A stretch of DNA of 64,000 nucleotides, from assembly GCF_947500795.1 (NCBI RefSeq), contig NZ_CANMTE010000005.1, forward strand, positions 1 through 64,000, written 5' to 3'. The stretch's first letter is position 1. Each line of letters opens with the position of its first letter. The translations under genes were made by a program, and so were the position numbers. The DNA is from an uncultured Gelidibacter sp. (GTDB lineage Bacteria; Bacteroidota; Bacteroidia; Flavobacteriales; Flavobacteriaceae). The notes below the pieces were generated by a model. The model had not been told where the DNA came from and did not search any database. It saw only the letters and a list, made by a program, of their open reading frames with translations. Positions 1 to 8,160 of this stretch are shown piece by piece.

Positions 1-79
1 AAGTGGCACAGTTTGAACCGAAATCACTGGCACTATGAAACCGAAATCACTGGCACGAATCGAACCGAAGTAACCAGAA
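1..79. mobile_element. terminus of an IS21-like insertion sequence (partial)
   Basis: Three imperfect direct copies of a ~23-bp unit lie head to tail at 10-33, 34-56 and 57-79. The core CCGAAATCACTGGCAC is identical in the first two and degenerate in the third; a fourth partial copy (AGTGGCAC) begins at the window edge. Multiple short terminal repeats of this kind, with a GGCAC/ACCGAA core, are typical of IS21-family ends. No transposase (IstA/IstB) is in the window, so the body of the element would lie to the left. Family assignment is inference from the repeat style; the exact tip is not resolved. Confidence 0.5.
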
Positions 80-135
80 GCTATTTCTATTATTACTAGA
101 CAGATTTTTGATTAGGAAATGCTACTAATTGTAGG

Positions 136-166
136 TTGACAATCATTGGTTTAATATATAATTTTG
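136..166 (+). promoter_or_regulatory. Bacteroidota-type promoter
   Basis: TTG at 136-138, a 20-bp spacer and TAATTTTG at 159-166 match the TTG / TAnnTTTG promoter of Bacteroidota primary sigma factors. It sits 17 bp before the ATG at 184, implying a very short leader. Confidence 0.5.
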
Positions 167-183
167 AGTAAAATTAATATATT

Positions 184-426
184 ATGAAACCAATTGAAAA
201 AGGTCAAATCGTAAGATTTCATACTCCGAATGCAGATGAAGATCCAAATCAGATTTATGTAGTTCTTGAGGTTTTTGAGGATGAAGATAAATCGAGAGCC
301 AAGTTGTTTACATTGAACACCGGATTGTCTTTTCCGCCCGTTATGGTTGTTTATGTAAAGGATTTAGTAGTTGATGAGCTTTTGACAAATCAATTAAAAT
401 CTTATATGAATGTGATGGATAATTAG
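184..426 (+). CDS. small hypothetical protein, 80 aa
   Basis: I do not recognise this family. The protein is acidic, has no signal peptide or membrane segment, and begins with a lysine/glycine stretch (KPIEKGQIVRFHTP) that resembles the first strands of a small beta-barrel or SH3-like fold. It has its own TAnnTTTG promoter and sits between the IS21-like terminus and a decayed restriction gene, so it belongs to the accessory island. Reading frame, ATG start and promoter are convincing; function is unknown. Confidence 0.6.
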   Translation: MKPIEKGQIVRFHTPNADEDPNQIYVVLEVFEDEDKSRAKLFTLNTGLSFPPVMVVYVKDLVVDELLTNQLKSYMNVMDN

Positions 427-723
427 CTATTTTAAATATACTTCGTCTCTAACGTAAGATATGTTCTTAAAAAATGATTTTTCCCAATCAGTTTCAATAA
501 GCTTTTTATATTCAAATGATGGAAAAGAAATACCTTCTTGAGGTTGATTGCTATTTTTAAGTGGTATTATATCAACATGAATGTCTTCTTTTTTCAATTC
601 TTCTATTTTATTACCAAGTTTAATTCCGAGAATTGAATGAGTAATATTTGCGATATATGTATTTGAATTTTTATTTAATTGTAAGCCTAGTTCACGTGCA
701 ATTGCTTTTTGGGGTAGGGTCTT
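427..723 (-). pseudogene. remnant of a Sau3AI/MutH-family restriction endonuclease (C-terminal domain)
   Basis: Reading the minus strand from an in-frame stop at 724-726 to the TAG at 427-429 gives about 98 codons with no ATG, so it is not a complete gene. The translation contains SILGIKLG, then KKEDIHVDIIPLKN and GISFPSFEYKKLIETDWEKS. This order (ANI.V.T..L..N...E.MSFP.F.F.EL...EWEDS) is that of the C-terminal MutH-like, DNA-binding half of Sau3AI-type enzymes. The N-terminal catalytic half is absent and the homology stops shortly after the WEKS motif. The 5' break lies near 710-723. It lies about 1.7 kb from an intact cytosine-5 methyltransferase. Family assignment rests on motif recall and was not searched. 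Confidence 0.6.
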
Positions 724-742
724 TCAAGGGGATTGAGGGTAT

Positions 743-802
743 TAACAATTATGGGATGATGAAGGTGGCACTTATGAAGCAATTGAAAAATTAATTAAAT
801 GA
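743..802 (+). pseudogene. short coding-like remnant, unidentified
   Basis: After an in-frame TAA at 743-745 the plus strand encodes QLWDDEGGTYEAIEKLIK and then TGA at 800-802. It looks like the last residues of a gene whose body is missing, and it abuts the broken 5' end of the Sau3AI-like remnant. It is too short to name and could be chance. Confidence 0.25.
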
Positions 803-819
803 TAATAAAGGAAGCTGAA

Positions 820-1050
820 TTATTTGTGATTAGAATTTATAAATAGTTCTAGGATAGAAATAAGTTCTTTTGCTTTTTCCTTTGATATTTGTATATTCTG
901 TTTACAACCGCGGGCTCTTTCTGTGTCTCCCATGGCGTACGTCCTTAATTGTAGATATTCTTTGTCAAAGTTCACATCTGCTATCACTTCTCCAGAACGT
1001 ACTTTTATATATTGATTATCTTCCTTGATTATTTTTCCAATTAGAGCCAT
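820..1050 (-). CDS. small hypothetical protein, 76 aa
   Basis: I start it at the ATG at 1050 (MALIGKIIKEDNQ); an upstream TTG would add six residues of poor quality. The protein is small, soluble and charged, with an alternating N-terminal half suggestive of beta strands (IKVRSGEVIADVNF) followed by a helical tail (KEKAKELISILELFI). There is no signal peptide or membrane segment. I do not recognise the family. It lies downstream of the restriction pair on the same strand, separated by ~200 bp of very AT-rich sequence. Confidence 0.5.
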   Translation of the reverse strand: MALIGKIIKEDNQYIKVRSGEVIADVNFDKEYLQLRTYAMGDTERARGCKQNIQISKEKAKELISILELFINSNHK

Positions 1051-1257
1051 TCGATGTATTATTAACAAAGTGCATTTTTAAGCTAACATAAATATTCTAA
1101 AATAATAGATTATCTATTAAACTTTTAAGGTTAATGTACTTTTAGTTATTTCTAAAATTTGTATAATTCTGTCGAGAAATTTTAATAGATTTTATATAGT
1201 ATCATAAGATGTCAAAATCTGTATTTAATTGATTTATAAATTAATTAAAATTTATTC

Positions 1258-2385
1258 TTAATGCCAAAATTCTTGATAAGAATTGGTTTTCATTATATCT
1301 ATTTTGAAAACACCAGGATTTTCTTTAATAATGATTACACTGTCCAAACCTAATTTATCTAATTTTTCTATAGTCGCTACTTCCCCTTCATTTAATTTAA
1401 GAACTTTACGAAGCAACCAGTCTGATAGGGCTTTATTAGGGTTTGTCATCAACGCTTTTGAATTGTCTTGACATACTTTTGCATCAAATATTTCACCCGT
1501 AGGAATTATTAATTGAAAACTCTCATCTCTTTCTGGAAAGAACTCAGGAAAATTGGTATGTATAATCTTTGGAATGGGAATATACAATTCACCCATATCT
1601 CTTTTTCGTCCGTTTGCATTCCATTGATTAATTCCGCTTTTGTCGTAAATATATTTTTGACCGTTTTTTAAGCCATAGAGAGGTAATATTACGTAGTTCT
1701 TACCTCTTTCTAGCATATCTGTAGCGGATTTATATTCCTTCTCAGACAATAAATCAAGTAATAGTTCAAAAGGATCCTCTATTATATCTATAGGTAATCT
1801 ATATGCTATTTCTGGAATTATAAATTTCCTAAATAAAGTGCTTTTTGAGTGATTAAATGAATAAAAGTTTTTACTATCCTCAAATTGTAAACTTGCTTTA
1901 TTTTCTTTTACTGAATGAATATTGTCAATATCAATTTTCTCATAATCTGTTTCAAAAAGAAGAAGTTCTTTCTCTCTTCTCGCTACAATATGATATAATG
2001 ATGAATTGATATTGTAGACTCTGTTTGCTAGCTCAATTCGCTCATTTCTGTATTCACCTAATTTCTGAGCAAGTTCACGGCCTTGAAAATTTTTAAGGAT
2101 TCTTGAGAGGCTATTAAACTCTGCGATTTTTTCAGTACTACTATCACTTTTAGAAATGAATGTTTTTAATCCTATACCAATAGAATTGTAGTTTGCATCA
2201 AAAGCTGTATCCGATCTCGAAAGATTGTTTGCATTGAAGCTTTTACAAAATATATTTTCGGCGATTCTATAATTTATTAAAGGTACAGAACTATCGCTAA
2301 ATAATCCTGAGAGTTTAGAGACGGCAGAAAGTAATTTTAAATAATTACCATTATTTTCTAGATCTATATCTACGAATGATTTCAT
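1258..2385 (-). CDS. type II restriction endonuclease with NgoFVII-like B3 DNA-recognition domain
   Basis: Expected to cut unmethylated copies of the site protected by the adjacent methyltransferase. Residues ~230-375 have the B3-type recognition module seen at the C-terminus of NgoFVII-family enzymes: SGINQWNANGRKRD, LYIPIPKIIH, FPEFFPERD, AKVCQDNSKALMTNPNKAL and WLLRKVLKLNEGE. The N-terminal ~215 residues do not show an obvious phospholipase-D HxK-N-D active site. The segment around D63 and K74 (FDAN..IGIGLKTF) could be a PD-(D/E)XK core, with E43 upstream. Its ATG overlaps the methyltransferase stop by 4 bp (ATGA), so the two are translationally coupled. The strongly AT-rich base use fits acquisition by transfer. 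Recognition sequence cannot be read from the sequence. Confidence 0.75.
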   Translation of the reverse strand: MKSFVDIDLENNGNYLKLLSAVSKLSGLFSDSSVPLINYRIAENIFCKSFNANNLSRSDTAFDANYNSIGIGLKTFISKSDSSTEKIAEFNSLSRILKNFQGRELAQKLGEYRNERIELANRVYNINSSLYHIVARREKELLLFETDYEKIDIDNIHSVKENKASLQFEDSKNFYSFNHSKSTLFRKFIIPEIAYRLPIDIIEDPFELLLDLLSEKEYKSATDMLERGKNYVILPLYGLKNGQKYIYDKSGINQWNANGRKRDMGELYIPIPKIIHTNFPEFFPERDESFQLIIPTGEIFDAKVCQDNSKALMTNPNKALSDWLLRKVLKLNEGEVATIEKLDKLGLDSVIIIKENPGVFKIDIMKTNSYQEFWH

Positions 2386-3608
2386 AAAACTTTGATAATT
2401 TCCATGCCAATTCTTTCTATTAAATTTGTAGTAACAGAATTTCCTGCTTGCATATATAATTTGCTGTTCGCTAGGTTAGGAAGTACATAGTTCTCCGGAT
2501 AACCTTGAAATAAAAAACACTCTCTTGGAGTTAGTTTTCTAATACCGTAATCATCTTTTATTAGTGGGACATTGTGACCTCCTGTACCCATATTCGCTGT
2601 TAAAGTAGGGCATACGTTACTTTTGTTTTCTCTGACATAAACTCTTCTCCATTGATATACCGTGTCTTTTGAAGTCATGGTTTTTTCCAGTTCTGGATAA
2701 TATTTATGATTTCTAGTATAGTAATATTTTTCTTCTTGTTTTTCTTTGTCTATTATATCGTGTATTGACTTCGTTAGTTTTATTTCATTGGGGAATTCAA
2801 ATTTCTCCCAACTTTGAACTTGATCAGGGTCTAATGCAACAATGAAAATACGTTCCCGATTTTGGGGGATGTTTGCATGAGTCATTGAGTTCAATACCTT
2901 GTAGAACACTTTATAATTTAATTTTTTTTCTAGAATTTCAATTATAGTTTTAAAAGTTTTTCCTTTATCATGCGTAACTAAATTCTTTACATTCTCAAGA
3001 AAAACTGCTTTAGGTCTATGTTTTGCAATAATTTCTTCAACATCAAAGAATAATGTTCCTCTAGTATCGGCAAAACCTTTTCTGTTTCCCGCAATGGAGA
3101 AAGCCTGACAAGGAAATCCCGCACATAAAATATCAAAATCATCCGGAATATAATTTTTTGTTTGAGTTTTAGTTATATCTCCAAATGGGACTTCTCCGAA
3201 ATTTGCTCGATACGTTTTTTTAGCTGATTCATCCCATTCACTTGTATAGGCACATTTTCCGCCTAAATTTTGAAGAGCTAATCTAAAGCCTCCAATTCCG
3301 GCAAATAAATCAATAAATTTAAAAGAATAATTTTCAGAGGTTGGGAAGGGTATATTTTCTGCCTCGAATAGCAGTTGTTGTAATGCTTCTTCCTGAGCAA
3401 TATGTATATTATTACTCTCTTTGTATTGAATAAAACTCTCAATTACTTTTAATGCATCTTTCTCATAATGTTTGGAAAGACCATTTGCTACATTATGTAA
3501 ATAATGGGTTAAAACAGCTTTATCTTCAGGCTCAATAAGTGTAATTTGATAGTTTTTTCCATCAAATTCTTCAATACTTATTTTATGGTCTTTTATTTTC
3601 AATTTCAA
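2382..3608 (-). CDS. DNA (cytosine-5-)-methyltransferase
   Basis: Transfers a methyl group from S-adenosylmethionine to C5 of cytosine in DNA, protecting host sites from the partner nuclease. Canonical motifs are all visible: motif I FIDLFAGIGGF (98-108), motif IV GFPCQ with the catalytic Cys at 167, motif VI ENV (205-207), motif VIII QNRERIFIV (249-257), a target-recognition region, and motif X QAGNSVTTNLIERIG near the C-terminus. About 95 residues precede motif I, an unusual N-terminal extension of unknown role. The start is probably TTG at 3608: an in-frame stop lies two codons upstream and no ATG occurs before motif I. It is the first gene of a two-gene restriction-modification operon. 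Confidence 0.93.
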   Translation of the reverse strand: MKLKIKDHKISIEEFDGKNYQITLIEPEDKAVLTHYLHNVANGLSKHYEKDALKVIESFIQYKESNNIHIAQEEALQQLLFEAENIPFPTSENYSFKFIDLFAGIGGFRLALQNLGGKCAYTSEWDESAKKTYRANFGEVPFGDITKTQTKNYIPDDFDILCAGFPCQAFSIAGNRKGFADTRGTLFFDVEEIIAKHRPKAVFLENVKNLVTHDKGKTFKTIIEILEKKLNYKVFYKVLNSMTHANIPQNRERIFIVALDPDQVQSWEKFEFPNEIKLTKSIHDIIDKEKQEEKYYYTRNHKYYPELEKTMTSKDTVYQWRRVYVRENKSNVCPTLTANMGTGGHNVPLIKDDYGIRKLTPRECFLFQGYPENYVLPNLANSKLYMQAGNSVTTNLIERIGMEIIKVL

Positions 3609-3680
3609 AATTTATATAATCGCTTCTATTCTTTGCGAAATGTTTTTATTAATCCTTTAAAATATATGGGTTGAGAATAA

Positions 3681-4211
3681 TTATTTTATTTTGAATTTAT
3701 CAATATGTTTTAAAAATTTAAAACCTGTAAAGCTCATATGGTTCACTGTTGAAGATTTCTCTATACTAGTAGCATTTAAATTTTCTTTAATGACTTCAGT
3801 TGAGGCCACACCGCAGATCGTAAATGTTGTTTTATCCTTTTTTATCACAAAGAATATAGGTCTATTTATGTCATCAATGTTTATCAAAGGTAATGTCCCG
3901 AATTCGAAAACATGGATATCTATTAATTCATCATTTAATTTAATCTTTGGTTGAAAATCACTTAAGTTAATTTCTGTAAAATCAACTACAGGTAAGTTTA
4001 AGTATTTTTGAATCGATATTAATCCTCCAACATTCATCATGGTTTTTTCAAAAAAAGCTTGACCTTCATATCTGTCCCTAAGCTGATTGATGTTATACAA
4101 ACCTAAATGACTCATTGCGGAATTTCTAATTGAAATTTCGTCATTTCTTGTAAGGCGAATTTGCGGATAAATACGCAAGAATTCACCAATATATTTTAAA
4201 AATAAATTCAT
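3681..4211 (-). CDS. hypothetical protein upstream of the restriction-modification pair, 176 aa
   Basis: I start it at ATG 4211 (MNLFLKYIG); a TTG seven codons upstream is less likely. It is a soluble, mixed alpha/beta protein without signal peptide. Visible features are ISIRNSAMSHLGLY near the N-terminus and a strand-rich middle (RPIFFVIKKDKTTFTICGVAS). It lies 72 bp upstream of the methyltransferase on the same strand, so it may share a transcript with the restriction system and act as an accessory or regulator. It has no helix-turn-helix I can recognise, so a controller role is unproven. Function unknown. Confidence 0.55.
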   Translation of the reverse strand: MNLFLKYIGEFLRIYPQIRLTRNDEISIRNSAMSHLGLYNINQLRDRYEGQAFFEKTMMNVGGLISIQKYLNLPVVDFTEINLSDFQPKIKLNDELIDIHVFEFGTLPLINIDDINRPIFFVIKKDKTTFTICGVASTEVIKENLNATSIEKSSTVNHMSFTGFKFLKHIDKFKIK

Positions 4212-4232
4212 TTTAATTTCTGGTTGTAGCAA

Positions 4233-4501
4233 GCAAAACTACAAAAATCAGATGTTTTTAAGTTTACTAATTATAATATATTGTTATTTGAGCTTTAGGT
4301 GATGATTGTAAATATACCTAATGAAAATTAAAACTCCCTACACTAAAATTAAAACAAATGTGTAATGTATAAGCATTCCACTAGAAAAAAAGGTTACATG
4401 ACATATAGCCTAATTCTTGATGTGTTGTAATAAATTAAATCCATTATGTTCGATGGCCTTAATTAAATTTGTTTGTCGGCCAGCGGTCTCAATTCTAAAC
4501 C
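4233..4501. other. intergenic boundary between accessory island and polA
   Basis: AT-rich, no convincing ORF. Just past the polA stop, 4483-4498 (GCGGTCTCAATTCTAA) is a near match to the repeat unit found at 18.9-19.3 kb (AGCGGTCTCTATTCT). No terminator hairpin was recognised here. Confidence 0.4.
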
Positions 4502-7360
4502 CTAATGCGCCTCCAACCAATCCGCACCCACACCCAAGTCCACATCTAAAGGCACGGTCATGGTATACGCACTTTCCATTTCTGTCTTTACCATGGTTTT
4601 GATGGCTTCCAATTCTGGCTTATAGACATCAAACACCAACTCATCATGTACTTGGAGCAGCATTTTGGTTTTGAAGTCGCCTTCTTTTAATTTGTTATGG
4701 ATGTTGATCATCGCGAGTTTAATAATATCTGCAGCACTCCCTTGAATGGGCGCGTTTACGGCATTACGTTCGGCAGCGCCTCGCACTACGGCATTACGGG
4801 AATTGATATCCTTTAAATACCGACGGCGTCCTAAAACGGTTTGGACATAACCGTTGTCTCTGGCAAAATCAATCTGCTCGCCAATATAACGGCGGAGTTT
4901 TGGATAGGTTTCGTAATAAGTGTCAATAAGATCTTTGGCTTCGCTACGTGATAAATCGGTTTGATTGCTCAGTCCAAAAGCAGAGACCCCATAAATAATC
5001 CCAAAATTGACCGTTTTGGCATTGCTACGTTGCTCGCGCGTCACTTCCTCTAGCGGTACCCCAAAAACTTTTGAGGCGGTAGAGGCGTGAATGTCCTCGC
5101 CGTTTTTAAAGGCGGTAATCATCGTTTCTTCCTCGCTTAAGGCGGCAATAATGCGCAATTCAATTTGCGAATAATCGGCCGCTAATAAGGTGTAATTCTC
5201 ATCTCGTGGCACAAAGGCTTTCCGCACTTGGCGTCCGCGCTCCGTACGGATAGGAATGTTTTGAAGGTTGGGGTTATTACTGCTCAAACGTCCGGTAGCC
5301 GCCACGGTTTGCATATAATCTGTGTGTACGCGACCTGTAAGAGGCTCCACCTGATGTGGCAAGGCATCTACATAGGTGCTTTTCAGTTTCGCCAAGCCTC
5401 GGTAGTCTAAAATATGCTGGATGATTTCGTGGTCTTTGGCGAGGTAGGATAAAATCTCTTCACCCGTAGCATACTGACCGGTCTTGGTTTTTTTAGGTTT
5501 ATCAACCAATTTAAGCTTGTCAAATAGGATGTCGCCCAACTGTTTTGGAGAGGCAATATTAAATTCTTCGCCCGCTTCCTTAAAGATATTAGCTTCTAAT
5601 GTTTTGATGTCATTATCTAACTTTTCGGATAGGGAATTCAAAAAGTCTTTATCCAAATTGATGCCTTCCAATTCCATATCGGCAAGCACGCGCAATAGCG
5701 GAATTTCTATCTCATCAAATAATTTTTGGGTGTTGGCTTCGCCCAATTCCTTTTCAAAATGCTCTTTAAGCTGTAAGGTAATGTCCGCATCTTCTACGGC
5801 GTATTCCGTTTGCTGCTCTAAAGGTACATCGCGCATGGACTTTTGATTCTTGCCTTTTTTGCCAATAAGCGTTTCAATTGAAATAGGGGTGTAATTCAAA
5901 TAGGTTTCCGCCAATACGTCCATATTGTGGCGCATATCAGGATTGATCAGATAATGTGCCAACATCGTGTCAAACAATTTGCCTTTTACCTGAATGTTGT
6001 ATTTATGAAGTACTTTAATGTCATATTTTAAATTCTGACCCACTTTTTCAATGGTTTCAGATTCAAAAAACGGACGCAATTGTTCTATCAGTTCTTGTGC
6101 TTCTGTTCTGTCTTCTGGGAATGGCATATAATAACCTTTACCAACTTCCCATGAAAACGCAATGCCTACCAACTCGGCCGTAATCGGGTCGAGACCTGTG
6201 GTTTCGGTATCAAAACATACGCTCGATTGTTTCATCAAATTTTGAATGAACAATTTGGTAGCCATGCCGCTAGCCACACTTTGGTAAAAATGGGAGGCAG
6301 AGGCGGAGGTGTGGCGTGTATGTGCCACGGTGGTGGAGGCTTCTGAAGCGTTATCAGGATCGCCACCAAACAATGAAAACTGACCTACACCGGCAGCCGC
6401 CGATTTTGTAGCGCTGGCAGATGGTGCAGTGGTATGTTCTTTATTAGCTTCAGTGCCGCCATTGCTAGACGCTCCTGGAGCAAAGGTTTTGAGGAAATTG
6501 TCAATGAGTCTTCTAAACTCCAACTCCTGAAAAATGTTGGTCACCGCTTCCACATCAGGTTCTGACATTTCAAAATCGGTTTCACAGAATTCTACAGGCA
6601 CGTCCAACATAATGGTCGCCAAAGTTTTGGACAGTAGGCCCAATTCTTTATTGGCCTCAATATTTTCTTTCATTTTGCCTTTTAGCTCATGGGTATTGGC
6701 TAAAAGGTTTTCCATACTGCCGTATTGCTTGATGAATTTCTTGGCTGTTTTTTCACCAACACCAGGCAGTCCTGGGATATTATCGGACGAATCGCCCATC
6801 ATCCCCAAAAAGTCAATGACTTGTGAAGGATGTTCTACTTCAAATTTTTTCTTAACTTCTTCTATGCCCCAAGTTTCATAGCCGCCACCAAATGATTTTG
6901 GGCGGTACATAAATATGTTTTCAGTAACCAACTGCGCAAAATCCTTGTCTGGCGTAACCATATAAGTTTTGTACCCTTGGGCTTCTGCTTGTCGGGAAAG
7001 TGTTCCAATGACATCATCAGCCTCAAAACCTTCTTTCACCATAATTGGAATGTGCATGGCTTCCAAAATTCGGCAAATATGCGGAATGGCGGTTCGGATA
7101 CCTTCCGGAGTCTCGTCGCGGTTGGCTTTATAAGCTTCATACATTTCTACTCTATCGGCACTGCCGCCCTTGTCAAAACAAACGGCCAGATGATCTGGAC
7201 GCTCTCTTTTAATTACATCTAATAAAGAGTTCATAAACCCCATAATGGCGGAAGTGTCTTCTCCCTTGGAATTGATTCTCGGGTTTTTGATAAAGGCGTA
7301 ATAGCCTCTAAATATTAAGGCGTAAGCATCGACTAAGAAAAGGCGCTTTTGTTCTGACAT
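4502..7360 (-). CDS. polA: DNA polymerase I
   Basis: Fills gaps and removes RNA primers during Okazaki fragment maturation and excision repair. At 952 aa it carries the complete three-domain plan. The N-terminal 5'-3' nuclease has LFLVDAYALIFRGYYAF, VCFDKGG and GMMGDSSDNIPGLPGVGEKT. A serine/alanine/threonine-rich linker covers about 305-370. An active-looking 3'-5' exonuclease follows, with FDTETTGLD, NLKYDIKVL and YAVEDADITL. The family-A polymerase has motif A LAADYSQIELRI (~730), motif B RSNAKTVNFGIIYGVSAFG and motif C QVHDELVFDV (~905). The start is ATG 7360. It is transcribed alone, away from the restriction island; base use is typical of the core genome. Confidence 0.98.
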   Translation of the reverse strand: MSEQKRLFLVDAYALIFRGYYAFIKNPRINSKGEDTSAIMGFMNSLLDVIKRERPDHLAVCFDKGGSADRVEMYEAYKANRDETPEGIRTAIPHICRILEAMHIPIMVKEGFEADDVIGTLSRQAEAQGYKTYMVTPDKDFAQLVTENIFMYRPKSFGGGYETWGIEEVKKKFEVEHPSQVIDFLGMMGDSSDNIPGLPGVGEKTAKKFIKQYGSMENLLANTHELKGKMKENIEANKELGLLSKTLATIMLDVPVEFCETDFEMSEPDVEAVTNIFQELEFRRLIDNFLKTFAPGASSNGGTEANKEHTTAPSASATKSAAAGVGQFSLFGGDPDNASEASTTVAHTRHTSASASHFYQSVASGMATKLFIQNLMKQSSVCFDTETTGLDPITAELVGIAFSWEVGKGYYMPFPEDRTEAQELIEQLRPFFESETIEKVGQNLKYDIKVLHKYNIQVKGKLFDTMLAHYLINPDMRHNMDVLAETYLNYTPISIETLIGKKGKNQKSMRDVPLEQQTEYAVEDADITLQLKEHFEKELGEANTQKLFDEIEIPLLRVLADMELEGINLDKDFLNSLSEKLDNDIKTLEANIFKEAGEEFNIASPKQLGDILFDKLKLVDKPKKTKTGQYATGEEILSYLAKDHEIIQHILDYRGLAKLKSTYVDALPHQVEPLTGRVHTDYMQTVAATGRLSSNNPNLQNIPIRTERGRQVRKAFVPRDENYTLLAADYSQIELRIIAALSEEETMITAFKNGEDIHASTASKVFGVPLEEVTREQRSNAKTVNFGIIYGVSAFGLSNQTDLSRSEAKDLIDTYYETYPKLRRYIGEQIDFARDNGYVQTVLGRRRYLKDINSRNAVVRGAAERNAVNAPIQGSAADIIKLAMINIHNKLKEGDFKTKMLLQVHDELVFDVYKPELEAIKTMVKTEMESAYTMTVPLDVDLGVGADWLEAH

Positions 7361-7716
7361 ATTGAAAATTGCTTGAAATTTGGTGTGCCTTGTGGTATCG
7401 GGAGTTTTTTTGAATCGTTGGAACTCGTAAAAAAGAAGTTCTCGACACCGCTTAAAAGGACAGCTCGCAAATTACAAAACTTATACATCGAATAGAAATT
7501 TATTGAAATGCAATTTGTATTTTAACGACATTAATGATAATGAGCAATTAACGCTGAAATGCGCGTATTTTTAATGTTTTTAGCGATGGTGGAAAAGGGA
7601 TTGGGAAGTTGAAAGATGGGCAACACCTCTACATACGAAAGGTCGTAAACTAAAAAATCGAAACAATTCTATTTAAGAACTGTTCCGATTGCTATTTTAG
7701 GGTGTTAACGTTGAAA
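7361..7716. other. intergenic region upstream of polA
   Basis: About 356 bp with no convincing ORF on either strand. It contains the terminator of the small gene at 7717-7986 and must hold the polA promoter. No full TAnnTTTG match was found on the minus strand; TAATTTGC near 7474 is one base short of consensus. Confidence 0.4.
7651..7689 (-). terminator. rho-independent terminator of the 7717-7986 gene
   Basis: ATCGAAACAATTC (7657-7669) pairs with GAACTGTTCCGAT (7677-7689) across a 7-nt loop. On the minus strand the two mismatches become G-U pairs, and the hairpin is followed by a run of T. Confidence 0.7.
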
Positions 7717-7986
7717 TTAACAGGATTTAACTTCTTTTACTTTTATTTGAAGACTTTTTCTGTAGGCTTTAATGCTGATCAATTCATTGCTCTTTTTGTA
7801 GCTTAAATTGGTCACCTCATTTTTTGTGAATGTGCCTTCAGCGACTTGGTTTTCTAGTGCTTCAGTAAGATTAAGCGCTTCAAAAGTAATGATATCAGCT
7901 TGTTTTGCAGCATCGTTAGTAGCATCTTGACCAAAAGTTAGGATTGGTAAAGTTGCCATTGCGATAAGGAATAAAACTTTTTTCAT
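7717..7986 (-). CDS. small exported hypothetical protein, 89 aa
   Basis: The first 19 residues (MKKVLFLIAMATLPILTFG, then QDA) form a Sec signal peptide with a Gln after the cleavage site, common in Flavobacteriaceae. The mature part is ~70 residues, helical and charged, ending in Lys-Ser-Cys with a single cysteine that is probably not a lipid anchor because it is C-terminal. It has no domain I recognise. It is monocistronic, with its own terminator downstream. A periplasmic location is inferred; the function is unknown. Confidence 0.7.
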   Translation of the reverse strand: MKKVLFLIAMATLPILTFGQDATNDAAKQADIITFEALNLTEALENQVAEGTFTKNEVTNLSYKKSNELISIKAYRKSLQIKVKEVKSC

Positions 7987-8160
7987 TATTAAAATTGTGC
8001 TGTTGCGATTAATTATGGTACAAAGAAACAGTACAACTTCAGTAGAAAATAATATATTGGATAAATAACATCGATAAACGGATAAGGTGAAATATCACTC
8101 AAAAAAATCCGATGAAATGCATAATACTGGCGCTTAGCGCAATAAAAACAGAACGAGTTC

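Noticed and set aside
1837-1848. HSK in the restriction enzyme (about residues 179-181) as a phospholipase-D HxK site
   Set aside because: The following Asp/Asn spacing of the HxK(x)4D motif is missing; the segment looks structural.
4417-4602. 61-aa plus-strand ORF after the restriction island
   Set aside because: Overlaps the 3' end of polA on the other strand and is made up of antisense Pro/His codons.
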